DNA from: Ceratorhiza oryzae-sativae
Taxonomy: Eukaryota > Basidiomycota > Agaricomycetes > Cantharellales > Ceratobasidiaceae
Length of the DNA: 64,000 nucleotides
Assembly (NCBI GenBank): GCA_030998015.1
Contig: JARWMV010000030.1
Coordinates: 62,001 to 126,000 of the forward strand
Direction: 5' to 3'
Each line of letters starts with the position of its first letter. Positions within the stretch are counted from its first letter, which is position 1. The position numbers and the translations under genes were made by a program. The notes beneath the pieces were generated by a model. The model was given only the letters and a program-made list of their open reading frames with translations, did no database searches and had not been told where the DNA came from. Shown piece after piece: positions 12,001-23,232 of this stretch.

Positions 12001-12523
12001 CCAAGAAGAGGCCAAGGCTGCTCTAACAATTGCCAATCAAACATACTCCAAATATTATAATTGGAAGCATCATGAAGCACCCAAGATCAAAGTCAGATCA
12101 AAGGTTTTCCTAGATGGCTCAAATATCAAAACCATACACCCTTCTAAGAAATTGGATAACAGGTGCTTTGGACCATACAAAGTACTGGAACAAATTGGAA
12201 AACATATTTTCAAACTGGAATTACCCAAATCCATGAAGGTTCATCCAGTATTCCATACTTCACTCCTGTTCCCAAAACCAGTAGATGACTATAACTGGCA
12301 ACCTATACCCGTTCCACCAGTGGTCACTCCTGATGGTGAAGAAGAATTTGAAGTTGAAGAAATCCTGGATTCTCAAAAGGTTGGAAGGAGATTGGAGTAT
12401 TACATCAAGTGGAAAGGCTATGGACCAGAAGAAAACCTATGGTTACCCAAAGCTGAACTCAAGAATGCCCCTGAATGAGTAAAGGAATTCCACCAACTCC
12501 ATCCCAATGCACTTGGACCTTGA
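8997..12523 (+). pseudogene. pol: Ty3/gypsy chromovirus pol: protease, RT, RNase H, integrase, chromodomain
   Basis: Domains run in gypsy order. An aspartic protease comes first (DSG at 9168-9176). The frame then shifts between about 9190 and 9222. RT spans about 9700-10340, RNase H about 10600-10990, the integrase zinc region about 11250-11400 and the integrase core about 11450-11800. A C-terminal chromodomain follows at about 12340-12470 (YYIKWKGYG), which marks a chromovirus. Seven in-frame premature TGA codons occur (10262, 10484, 10781, 11246, 11324, 11642, 12476) and no TAA or TAG. The true end is TGA 12521-12523. The RT YxDD box reads YLDN (codon 10199-10201) and the integrase DDE glutamate is Lys (11765-11767). 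Both changes are CG to CA. The element cannot encode working enzymes. Confidence 0.9.
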
Positions 12524-12524
12524 T

Positions 12525-12534
12525 GGGGGGGAAG
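12525..12534 (+). other. Polypurine tract of the chromovirus
   Basis: A run of G with final AAG directly precedes the TG of the 3' LTR and follows the pol stop, the expected place for the plus-strand primer of reverse transcription. Confidence 0.8.
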
Positions 12535-13054
12535 TGTCATGGCCTAGACCATGACACAGATTTTATTATAATTTTCCTATATTTTATACATCTCTCTTTC
12601 TCATATTTTTGGACAAGTCCTGTTTAATCAGATATATGCATAGAATTACTTACATGATCACATGACCTTGTTGTTGTTTATGTTCTGTTTGTACCTCCTG
12701 GAATATTCTGTTATGTGGCACCATTCTTACATTGTACAATAGTTGTCTTGCACCATATGTGTATTTGATATAGCTCATTGTATGAATATATAAGGGAGAG
12801 TCTGAGAGCCTTAAGCCTCAGAACTTGACCTCCTGTCATATCCCCACTACTACCTGTGTGATTATTCATTGCATAGTACTTGCCCAGGTCTCTTTAGACC
12901 AAGTGCATTATTCTCATACCTCCTTGTGCCTTATCACACCCTCACTGCACATCATACCTTAGACATCATCAGTACAGCCTCTGGCATTGCTGCCCATAGG
13001 CTTGTCATCACCACTTAGGTGTTTGATGTTACCCTTCAGGTTGTAGCTCTGACA
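12535..13054 (+). repeat. 3' LTR of the chromovirus (family 1, copy 2)
   Basis: This 520 bp sequence has TG...CA ends and follows the polypurine tract. It is very similar to 1800-2327. It contains a TATA-like gaatatataa near 12785 and a conserved region (AGCCTCAGAAC...CCTCCTGT) shared by all four copies. The 3' flank does not repeat the 5' flank of copy 1. Confidence 0.9.
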
Positions 13055-13200
13055 CACAGCCTGCAGTTACTGCAATGTGCAGCCTGCAGTTACTGTGATG
13101 TGCAGCCTGCAGCAACTGTGCAGCAGCCTGTAGTCACTGTGCATGCAGTCTGCAGTAACTTTGCAGCAATCTACAGTGGCTGTGCAGCAGCATGTAGACC
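13055..13200. repeat. Tandem repeat of 18-25 bp units
   Basis: About seven imperfect units built around tgcagcctgcagttactgtg follow the 3' LTR directly. Units differ in length and by substitutions, so the array is old. Confidence 0.75.
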
Positions 13201-13776
13201 CTGCGTTTGTCATCTCCAAAATGTATATAAGGAGGGCCTCCCAGGCCATTCAATATCATCCTTTACTTCCCTTCATACCTTCATCTCTTATACACTCTGC
13301 CTAAGCAAGCCAGAGACATTGTTGAGCACCACTCCAACTATGTTGAGCTCAGCTCTGTGATTAGCCTGCACAGTTAGCTACTCTGCATGTACTCCCATAG
13401 TGACCACCATATGCAAGTTTGCCCATCCATGTCACTAGGCCCAGTAAGTCCCAACATAGACCAGGTAGCCCAGCCATAGCATGCAAGATCCACAAGACCA
13501 ATACATAAGGGAGGCAAGCACTTCAGAGATACTCCTGCACTGTATGACTCATAGGACTATATGACAGACATACACTGGTTAGATGTCTCATATAAGGAAA
13601 CCATCTGCAATTACAATAGTAAAACCAGGAACAGAACTCACACCCATTGTACCTTTAATTAGGCTCACAATGGCTACTTGTTACATATACTTGTTACTCG
13701 CAGCCACCAACTATGCAGTAGTCCTTGCTATTAATTACATCCCTACACAACCAATACAAACAAGTATATTTAACAG
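13201..13776. other. Noncoding repeat-block sequence
   Basis: No supported gene. A TATA-like motif (gtatataagg) near 13222 with downstream pyrimidine-rich sequence resembles an LTR promoter, but I could not define ends. Confidence 0.35.
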
Positions 13777-14291
13777 TGTCATGGCCTAGACCATGAGCAC
13801 AACTTTATTCTGATTTTATATTATCTTGTTTTAATTCTATCTCCTGGTTTTTGGACAAGTCCCATTTATTCAGATATATGCATAGAATTGTTGACTGAGT
13901 CACATGACCTTATTGTTATTGACTGCTGTTGATGTATTCTGGAATATTCTGTTGATGTGGCACCACTTTCATAGATTGTACAATTTTGTATTTCATATGT
14001 ACTGCCCCTCTATGAATATATAAGGGAGAGTCTGAGAGCCTTAAGCCTCAGAACTCAACCTCCTGTTGAACATCACCTACTAGCTGCACAGTCACCAAGC
14101 CAAGCAGTTTCTGCCCAGACCTCTTAAGGTCAAGTGCACCTCTGAACCCCATCTGCATGTTGTTGCAACCATCCCCTTCACTGTGCATCCTCTCTTAGAC
14201 ATTGCAGTCTTGATCCCCAGCATTACAGCCCTTGGATCTGCCTTTGCCTCACCAGTGTTAGGCATTGTTGTTCAGGTTGTTGGCTCTGACA
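13777..14291 (+). repeat. Gypsy-type LTR, family 1, copy 3 (divergent subfamily)
   Basis: This 515 bp copy has TGTCATGG...CTCTGACA ends. It is closer to the copy at 53051 than to the two chromovirus LTRs, sharing for example the gactgagtca and gttgatgtattctgg variants. Flanking 5-mers aacag and gttac do not match. It is probably a solo LTR. Confidence 0.8.
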
Positions 14292-15234
14292 GTTACTAAT
14301 AATAGTACATCCATCAGTCAGCAAGAGATAGGATGAGTAAGGGTGAATGGTAGTGATCAGTAAGCAAGTGACTAAGAATAGGGTGTGGCTCAGTAAGCAA
14401 CTGGAGGTGCTTACTCATGGGGGAAGAGTGGTCAAGCCACAAGACAGAAATAGTAACCAAAGGAAAAAATGATGGTTAGCCACAAGACCTTGATTGTGGC
14501 TCATGACAATCCCCATATCCCCCTAACTTCCCTTGAAAGATCTCTCTTGCAGCTCCTTGATTGTGATATTAGAATGATTCTACTGCCCTCCCTAGGCCTC
14601 ATGCAGTGCCTGTCAACAACATGATGTTATCCACATGGAGAGAGGGGTTTAACACAATATCAATGTTAGTGGCACTGAAGTGGGTGGGAGAGCCAAGATT
14701 CAAGCTTGAGTCTTGGGAGAGTGTTGAGGACTATACAGAGGCATGGAAATTGAGATTTGGAGGGATTTCAAGTGTTGAGTTGTTGTTAAACAGCAAGAGG
14801 AAAGATGTTGAGGATAGGGGCAAGGCTAATTATTGGTCAGCAACAAATCAAATGCAACAATTAAAGCCATTTCTCTTCCCATTCTGTTGCACTCATACCA
14901 CTGGAGCACTGGAAACTCTGTATAATAATAGTTGCACATTGTTCAGGCACTTTTTATTTTTAGACTAAAGTACAATTCAGCACACACAGTCCATTGCAGC
15001 AGATGCAAGTGAGAGTGGTCACATGTTGCATTTGACTTGTTGCCCACCGTACAGGCCATCTCATTTCCAGAGACCTTGTGTTGGGATGTGGTGATTCAGA
15101 CTGAGTGGTTGGACCCACAATCGTGATTACGTGATTGGCATTCCTCATGTGTCATTCTTACTAGCACAGACAATATAGTTATCTTTATTCGCATACTGAA
15201 AACATCCAAAACAATCAACAAGGACCAGTGTAAA
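14292..15234. other. End of repeat block I and CFT1 3' flank
   Basis: CpG-poor sequence continues to about 15110, then CG dinucleotides return abruptly. An open frame at 14606-14968 (120 codons) has no recognised domain and lies in the decayed part, so I do not call it a gene. The last ~100 bases should hold the CFT1 3' untranslated region. Confidence 0.45.
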
Positions 15235-18200
15235 TCACCATGGCCTCCTAAGCTGTAGCAAGTCGCTCATGATTTTATCACGTTCCGCCCCGATCTGCTG
15301 CGTCATCTCAATCTGCTTCGCGACAGGCAACTGTTCAAAGGCGGCTAAAAGGTCTCCGTCTAATATGCCATTGCTCAACGAACGGGACACATTGTCATTT
15401 CGAACGTATCTAACAGAGTCGTCCAATTAAGTGCACGCCGTTAGCCAGCAAGTATACCCGCTTACCGATGTGCCTTGGGGTTCAGGCCGGCGATATGTTG
15501 GATGTTTCGCACTAATTGTCCTTGGAGTAGATGAAGGCGTGAGAACTGTGCTTGCTCGAGAGGCGTAAGAGTAGAGACGCTTCCGTCCGAGGCACCTGAG
15601 ATAAAAGTCAATCAGAAACAAGCCACTCTGATGATGCGCTAGACCCACCGATTACAAGGCAAGATACAATTCCAGCCCCTTGGATTTCCATAGCGTCAGG
15701 GTCGGGCATAGCCTCTGACTTTTGAGAGACAACAAGAACATCGCGGTGCGGTACATGCGTGTTGAATTCAGACTGACAAATCAGTCGAGCTCCGCTGTTC
15801 GATTCGGGATCTGCAAGATAGATATAAGCGCTTAAGAGCAGTCTCTCAGACAAATGAAGAACTGACGGTGAGGATTATATTCGTATACCCTCAGCATTCC
15901 GAGATCGTCAGAGACCGCAAACGAAAGTTGACCATTCGCCGCGAAAAAAAAATTGGCATGGGTCACGGAAAGGAGCTGGCGGTCCTTGGAAACAGGCACG
16001 AGTTTAAATGGCTCTTCCTGGCAGCGCTGTGAGCATGAGCATCCGCAGGCTTCAAGAGCATCCTACCTGGAACGCCGCAAACCAGACGCTCTTCACCATA
16101 TCACCAATCAACAAGAGATTTTTCAAGGGTCGTAAAGAGGTAACGTATACCCCGACATCCATAAACGCGACTCCAGTCAGTTTTTCGTCCAGATCAAACG
16201 CTCGAATGAAGATCTAAAGTCATGGAGTGAGAACAGAAGGTGCCGAATAGGAATCTGACGCGTACCTTTTGGCCCATCGACGATACTAGATACCCGTTCA
16301 TACCACACAAGGCAGTCACGGCTCCTTTAGAATCTTCCCGGCATAAGAGTCTCAGCTTGTAAGGCCGAGTCTTTGCTCCAGGTTCAGGGACAACCTCCAC
16401 AACCTCGAATACGTATGTCTAACAACAGGATGAGATTATTTCAAGTAATGAGACACATGGGACATACCGCTCCCTTGACAGCCAAGTCTTCTCCGCGCGA
16501 GATTGTTGTTCCTACGACAATATAATCTTTTAAACCCTTTTCCGTGCTTAGAGTCTCCAATGGAACGCTCTCGACAGCGTTCACAAACTCATTTTGAGCA
16601 AATTCATAGCTGTAAAGCCGAATTAGCAACGCATACAACAAGGGTAGATGTAAACCCACCCGTCGACTGTCGTCCACGTATCAGGAGTTATCAACTCCAA
16701 CGCGGAACAATGTATCTGAGGATTAGGGTGGCTCGCTGGGATCGTATCATGAGTCCATGTACCTCAATGGGTTCGCATACAACTCACCATCGGCGGTATA
16801 AACCTCGTTCGAGTCCTCATCATAATAAGCAAACGTCGTCTGAAGAGCGCTCGCCGCAAGAATATGCCGAGTGGAAACATCGTATGCGACCGAAGTATAC
16901 ACTCGGCCGTCATCGGTGGCATACGAACGACAAGGCAGCTCGCAGCCTACATCCAAACCGGATGCCCATTCAATGACCGCAGTACCCTACACACAAAATG
17001 TAAGTCACCAATTCGGATATACTCAAAGTTTCATACCTCGTCCGAGTGCAGCAAATAGTCTCCCTTCTCGCCGAATATCGAACAGGGTGTGAACGAGTTC
17101 ACAAACTGAGAACCACAAGGGTGCATCCGAATGGGGCTAACGTCCATCTTGAACAACCAGAACGGCCGGTCGCCGGTCAGAAAGATCCCGGCATACGTCG
17201 TGGACTGGTATGTAGTCGTGAATGAGATCAACGACCGCCCTACGACGCGTTTCGGATCGGGTGTGTCGTGAGAATGGGGTGGAAGAAGCCGAGAGAAGAT
17301 TTTAACAAATTGGATGGAAAGTTGATCTCGGACCCGGGCTGGGGGTACAGGATCAGTTTCAACCGGGGCTGGCAATGGCACCGGTTCGTAGATAGCCAGG
17401 ATTCCGCTTTTGGTCAATACCTGAAGAATAGTTAGGAATGCTCGAGCGACCAGAGTGTCGGAACACCCACAATTAGGTGCGGCTTTGGTCGCGTCACTCC
17501 AATCGGGGCAATCAATACGTGCTCAACGTCTGTTTCACCCTCGGTGACTGGAGGCGAGTGCAGCTGTCCAGAATCGGCAAGTACATCAGGCAAACCCTGG
17601 AGCTGATCGGTCGAGAAGGCCAGCCCAATCAGGGGCAGCGTCCATATCTAACACAAATATACGTATCGACCCGAATTCATCCACCGAACCGTTCCGTACC
17701 CACCTCGAAGAACCCATTTTTCCTCAAAAGCACAAGCCACTGCGTGCCGTGCTCCGCGTCGATAATGTTTTCGTACGTTGTTGGTACGGTGGGTCCGCCC
17801 CTCGACCGTTTTGAGCCTTTCCCGCTTCCAGCACCGGCCGTGGATGCTTTGCGCCTCGAGTTTGATGATTCGCCCGCCGTACGTTTACTGCGATGCCCAG
17901 CTTCCGGTCGAGATGGGATGACATCACCCGGTTTGCGAGTCACGAACAACTCGGTGCGGTCTGTAAAGAACGAGGCCGATGCGCAAACAGTGCCCTATGA
18001 AAGCGAGTCAACACTACAACAAGAAACTAAGATAACTGCTCGGACTCACGTTGTCTCCGAAATGCGAAACGTCTTTTCGCCTAACCCTGCCTTTAGCCGT
18101 ATCCCCCACGAATAATCCAAATGTTTCATCCTCGCGCAAGACGACAATAAACGGATCGGCGACCTGGGCAGATTTGATTTTCGGCCGAGGCTTGTTCCCC

Positions 18201-20713
18201 TCGGCGTCGAGGTAAAGCTGACGTTCGGCGCCATCTGTGTCTCTGCAATGAGCCAATGTTCTGCGATTAATCAAGTAACATACCAGGTTCAAGCAATCGT
18301 ATGGAATTGGTCGTAATCTGTGCGATGCAGGTTTGCTGGAAGAATCCGCCAGCAGAAATGGTCAAACCAGGTGTTCGAGCCAAAATCTGAACCTCCCCTC
18401 CGATTCCGCCTGTCGCTTTGGCAATCTACCACGTCTTTAATTTAGATCCACACACATGCGAATGACGAAGACCTTACTCGAGAAATACCTGGACTTGGTG
18501 CCAAGTCTGTGCTCACGACTACCGTGTCCAATCCGTCATGAATAGAAGATTTTCCTCGAAGAGCGATGGACCAAACGCCGCGTGCTCCGCCTATCGCGGG
18601 TACTTTTCGTTTGATTCGAGTCGGTAGTTCTTTCTGGATACCACATAAAAATCAGATAAACATATGATAAAATGGCAAAATATCGGACCTGGAAAAGTGT
18701 AAATCCTCCAACGTGCTCCGCTCCAGTACAAGCCACCAGTTCGGGTGCATATCGGTCCTGGCAAAATCTCAGAAAAATGTCGTCTAGCTCAGAATACTGT
18801 GCTTCACCCCGTTTTTGGCCAACGAAAATACCATCGAGTTGATACCGCCATATGCCGGCAGAACATCCACCACTGTAAATTCGGTGATGGGTTGAAGAGC
18901 CGCACCGGCTTTGACAGTTGCTGGCATCGCAGTATCGCCGTACAAGTCTGTCACGCAAGCAACATGAGTCGACACCAAAGAACACGCTACCGAAAACATA
19001 CCGTCCTCATCGTCCATATCTTCATCACTCTCATCGGATTCTTCCTCCGCCTTTGCTCCAGTCCCCCTAACAACCCGCACCAGCACACTCTCACCATCCG
19101 TGCTTCCCAAAAACGCGTACCCCCACTTTTCACCAACCACACACACGGCGTTTCTCTCGGCTCGTACGGCCCGAGGTCCAAGTTCAGGACCGATGCTCAA
19201 AGCATGCACGGCTCGGCCTTCTCGTTCAATCCTGACACTCCGAGCAGATCCGTTTGGCAAAAACATGGTCGCTTCCGCTTCCTCGTTGGACATCCATGTG
19301 ACAAACACCCCGTCCAAGTCTATGCCCTCTGGTCCGGTGCCCATCGCGCTTGAATCCAGCGGAGCGATACTCGCCAAGCCAGACACGCGCGCCGCCCATC
19401 CGTCCGAAGCTCGTCCGACCACCCCACCGGATTGATCCACATGCAAAACCGAATTAGGAGTCGTGATTAGGACTCCACCGAGTGAAGCCGGGCAGGCGTT
19501 GAGCGTTTGAGAATCGTGCGGGAGAGAGGTGGCGTGGGAGATGATGGGGTATGTTCGTGTGAGTAGGTCGAGTGTGATGGTCAGGAGTGATGCGGTGTCA
19601 CGAACTTCGTGAAGTCGACTACGATACAATGAGATAGTGGCTGGTTTTGTAAGGAATGGTATCTTACCCAGTACTCGTAAGCTCGGATTGGTACAGAACC
19701 GCGAGGGTGGGATTGTTGAAGCCCGGCAAAAAAGCGATATCGATGACCTGCTTGATTCGAGACTCTACTTCGGCAGGTAGGTCAAGGACAAAACTCGGCG
19801 AATATGGAACTTCTTTTGTAAAACTACACGGGACTTGGTGAGAACGGAAACAGAACCGGGTAGCTGGTAAAAACTCACTTGGTTGCGTTTTGCTCCTGTT
19901 CCAGTATATCCAGTTCGGCCTGAGTCTGATAGAACGGCAGTAGCGCTAGGCCGCCAAGAGGAAGGAGCATGGCCGCGCATCGGTAGAGTGGGTCAACGCG
20001 CAAGAGTGAGCGAAAGTGCGCGTTATCGTTTGTGAGCTGCCAAGGGGTCAATGAAGGAACCAAGATATCGCAATGTGCCTCACAACTTGTGGGGCCCGCT
20101 CATACGTATGGATGGATACCGTGATGAGATCGTATGCAACGTCAGACCACTCTAACAAGGCGATCTAGGCGAGCGTCAGTCCCAGCGACGTGATTTTCGC
20201 GTCGAACCAATCACCTTGGCATCTTTGAACGAGATGAGGAGCCTATCCAGCCCGTCCTCCGAAGTTGCCATCGTTTGAACATTTTCAATGCCTATGACAA
20301 TTCCGTGCAGACGATGTTCGCGTATGAGATGCAGCTTGGGTACTGTAGGCGGCGATGTGCGGACCGGCGCCTATCAGGCGAGGACGCTCGGTCAGGTGTT
20401 TGTTGGGAAAAATCTCTGTACTCACCCGAAGCTCGGTGACATTGATAAACCCATCCCCATGGGTGTCCATCTCCATCTCGCCGGGCACAGCCTCGCTGGC
20501 TGAGCCCTCGAGGCTCCCAGATAGAGTTACGAGCTCCTCACATACTTCGAATATGCGCAGACAGCTGTTCCTCGCCACCACCAGATTGCACAAAACACGG
20601 GGTCGAGCATGATTGGAAGCAGAAGCCGCGTTGAGGGTTGAGTGAGTGAGTCTCATACATTTGGCAAACTCGACGCCGCTAGGAGAGAGAACCTCCTGGC
20701 GCAAAGCGAGCAT
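15235..20713 (-). CDS. CFT1: Cleavage and polyadenylation specificity factor subunit 1 (CPSF160/Cft1), multi-exon
   Basis: Cft1/CPSF160 is the large scaffold subunit of the mRNA 3'-end cleavage and polyadenylation complex. The start at 20713 gives MLALRQEVLSPSGVEF, like the family N-terminus. Exon 1 ends at 20426 before GTGAG. Later exons carry RLHG and RVDPLYRCAAMLL blocks, then (18784-19629) a SHATSLPHD...CPASLGGVLI stretch, an acidic loop (EEESDESDEDMDDEDG) and PAYGGINSMV. A basic linker lies at 17677-17949. The CPSF_A C-terminal part follows (17400-15427), including GLKDYIVVGTTISRGED and GLNPKAHR. The last exon begins near 15412 with YVRNDNVSR and contains ILDGDLL before the stop at 15235. 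I count more than ten exons, with coding length near the family's usual ~1400 residues. No lesion was seen. Exon limits are hand-read and some may be off by a few bases. Confidence 0.9.
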
Positions 20714-21267
20714 GGCGGTGGCTCAAAGGTCGTTCTGACCGGAAATGCAATGTTCGAGAATACGTTTATTCAAATAGGTCGACTAGTCTACAGGCCGGAC
20801 AATCCGAGCCAACCGTGGGCTGCCTTGAGTTCTCGGTAGTGAGAGAAATATTCGCTGGCCCAGCCCCCAGACGCACCTCGAGATCTTCCGAGCGAGAGAA
20901 GGGATAAACTGCAAGTGGTTGTGGAGGCGAGACGCCAAATATTGGCACGTGACTCCTTGCAAATGGGCTATTGCTCTGGAGCTAAGCGCCATCAACTCTC
21001 ATTCCAAACTCCCACTTCATTCATCCAAGCGATCCTCTTGGAGCCTTTCATTCACACAAATATCTCCCGATTTCCCAACACTAAAAAATGGCATGCACGT
21101 GTACTACAAAACCAAAGACAGAGTCCAAACATCATTGTTCAATCAAATTGAATACGTTCTCATCAGAGTTCTGTTCATCACGACAGATATACAGTCCACG
21201 GTACAATCCTTCATTCCAAGGAGCCTTCTAAAAACCCACATCATACCAAAAGTCCGAAAGTCCACCT
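20714..21267. other. Intergenic region, CFT1 promoter side
   Basis: No supported gene. The region lies between the CFT1 start and the FAS1 stop and should hold the CFT1 promoter. I see no clear motif. Confidence 0.5.
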
Positions 21268-21270
21268 ATT

Positions 21271-22657
21271 TCAATCACACTTCAAAACGCAGTCAATCGC
21301 ATGTAGAACCCCGTTGCGCGAGATCACGTCGCTTCGTCGTATCTGTGCCTTTGACTGGCCACACTTGACGTACTGCACGCCGTTTTCAACCCTGAGCTCG
21401 AGCTTGTTGCCCGACTCGGCAGTTATCGCTGGCGTCGTTGGGAACAACGGAAAGTAGATAGGATCACCGAACACAAAGTGGTTCTTCAACAACAAGGCCA
21501 AACCATCCTCGTAATAGCCTTCGATTCCGGCTTCCTCGAACGCCCCATCGGTCGGGGCGAAAATCTGTCCCAGTTACGAACGTTAGTTTCCACATATGGG
21601 TCAAGTATGAAAGTATTACGCGCCGTGGTTCGATTGCCGTTGTCGACTGTGTCTAAAAGCCCTGCTTTCTGCAAGCTGCCACCAAACTTGACAAAACCGC
21701 TTGTAGTCTTGGCAATGAGCGGTTTGCAAAGAAGGTCGGATACCGAAGTCGGAATCGTAAGCACAGTGTAAAGGAAAAAGATATCAACGTTTTTGAACGC
21801 CAATTGTTCCAAAACCTGGCGTCGCCCACAGCACGGCTGGCGAAGATCGACGAACTCCCTCGCTTGCGACTGTTGGTGATGTATTGATCGATAACCTGTC
21901 ATGATCATAAATGAATCGTGAAGCGCTTGCTAGGGCCGTGCCCAAAGAAACCTTGAACTTGATTGTCTTTGAAGCATTTCTGTACGATGGCCTCTAGACC
22001 ATTTGTCTTATAGCGAGGCGTTGCCGTGTTACGATTTATCAGATGACGCTTGCGAGCTCACTAGGATTCGGGGGTCTTGAAGCCGGTTTCGATATTCCCA
22101 CAGATAACATGGTACAAAAGAACGTTTGTGTGATTCTCGTATGAGTACTGATATGAAGATCTAGAGGACTCGAATGTCTAACACCATCAAACAGTCAAAA
22201 TTGTCACCGGGGTCTCGGCCAATCCCTGAAAATCTAGTTAGCACTTAATAATGCCCCGCTGTCTAAGTATGTTTCTGAGCGCTAACCAGATGCTGATAGC
22301 GCCGGTAGCCCGTGCTACTTCGGATCTAGCGAGTGCTCGAAAGCATACTTAGACCTGTGGAGCTAGTCCATGCTAGCTAGATTTTCGGGGTTTGGCTGAG
22401 GTTCACACAAGCGGGAGTTACCGCACGCCATTATTGGGAGCCATGAGCGTGACATCCCCATTTTGGAGGATATCCGCAAGTTCACCACCCCCGTACGATT
22501 TAACCACGTTGGCCAACCTGTCGCTCAGGGCGGTCAGCCCGTTACTATTGAGAAAGTTGAGCAGTCCAGAAATGCCGGATTCATTCTGATAAGACGATGA
22601 AGGTGCACCCAGGACCACATTCGACACCAAGAGCAAGGCGGAAACAAACACGTTCAT
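21271..22657 (-). CDS. Secreted FAS1 (fasciclin-like) domain protein, possibly disrupted
   Basis: FAS1 domains mediate adhesion at the fungal cell surface. The ATG at 22657 encodes a signal peptide (MNVFVSALLLVSNVVLGA). A FAS1 opening follows (LADILQNGDVTLMAPNNGV), then a splice donor at about 22423. The 3' part (about 21850-21271) holds a second FAS1 domain: VLTIPTSVSD, QKAGLLDT, FAPTDGAFEEAG, NHFVFGDPIYFP and SRNGVLHAIDCVL, with TGA at 21271. The middle of the first FAS1 domain is not found between 21910 and 22420, and a 187 bp MITE sits there (22214-22400). The gene is therefore either spliced across a long MITE-bearing intron with a reduced first domain, or broken. The intron between FAS1 halves near 21560 lacks an obvious canonical donor in the right phase. 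Confidence 0.6.
22214..22400. repeat. 187 bp MITE (copy 1) inside the FAS1 locus
   Basis: The ends are imperfect inverted repeats of about 30 bases, beginning CTCGGCCAATCCCTGAAAAT on the left and CTCAGCCAAACCCCGAAAAT when the right end is read inward. The interior is also partly palindromic. A second copy of 186 bp, CpG-depleted, lies at 51508-51693 inside LTR E. No clear target duplication was found at either site. Confidence 0.75.
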
Positions 22658-23232
22658 GATACCTGATATCCTCGCCGAGTCCGAGGAGCTGTCGATACGT
22701 GGGGTTGGCGATTCGACTTTATAACGCTTGGAACCACCCGGAACGGGAAGCAACAACAAGAACACGAGGACTCAAACAATTGAATAGCCATAGTGTGGAA
22801 CGAGCTGAGAATACAATAGCAAACAGCGAGGGTTTGCATCACAGACCGACCGCCCATGCTCGATCGAGGGCGAGACCTACAGTCCAATCTCTTGATACGC
22901 AGATTTTTGATACGCAGAAAGCAGCGTAAACGCCGGAAACACCGGAGCGCGTCTCAGCTTTCTTGCTTAGTAATCCCGCCACTCGCTCCTCGGCCTCGAC
23001 CAGCCCGAGCTTAGTAATGACACAGCCACTGTATAGCCTCCGTATTCCCCCTGTCAAATATATGCTAGAATATTCGTTTGTAAATTAGATATAAGTCGCA
23101 TAGTGAACGAGAAAGTAGTGTGAAACTGTTTTGTGTTAAAAATGCCTTCGTATCGGCACTCTGGTGCATCATCGAGGGTAACTTTCAATATACTTTTCCT
23201 ATTTATATGCAACTAATTGGTGTTTGCGTTAG

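Noticed and set aside
13777..14291. LTR at 13777 as the chromovirus 3' LTR
   Set aside because: It belongs to a more divergent subfamily and is not preceded by a polypurine tract; the LTR at 12535 is.
14606..14968. 120-codon open frame on the plus strand in the repeat block
   Set aside because: No recognisable domain, no neighbouring exons, and it lies in CpG-depleted decayed sequence.
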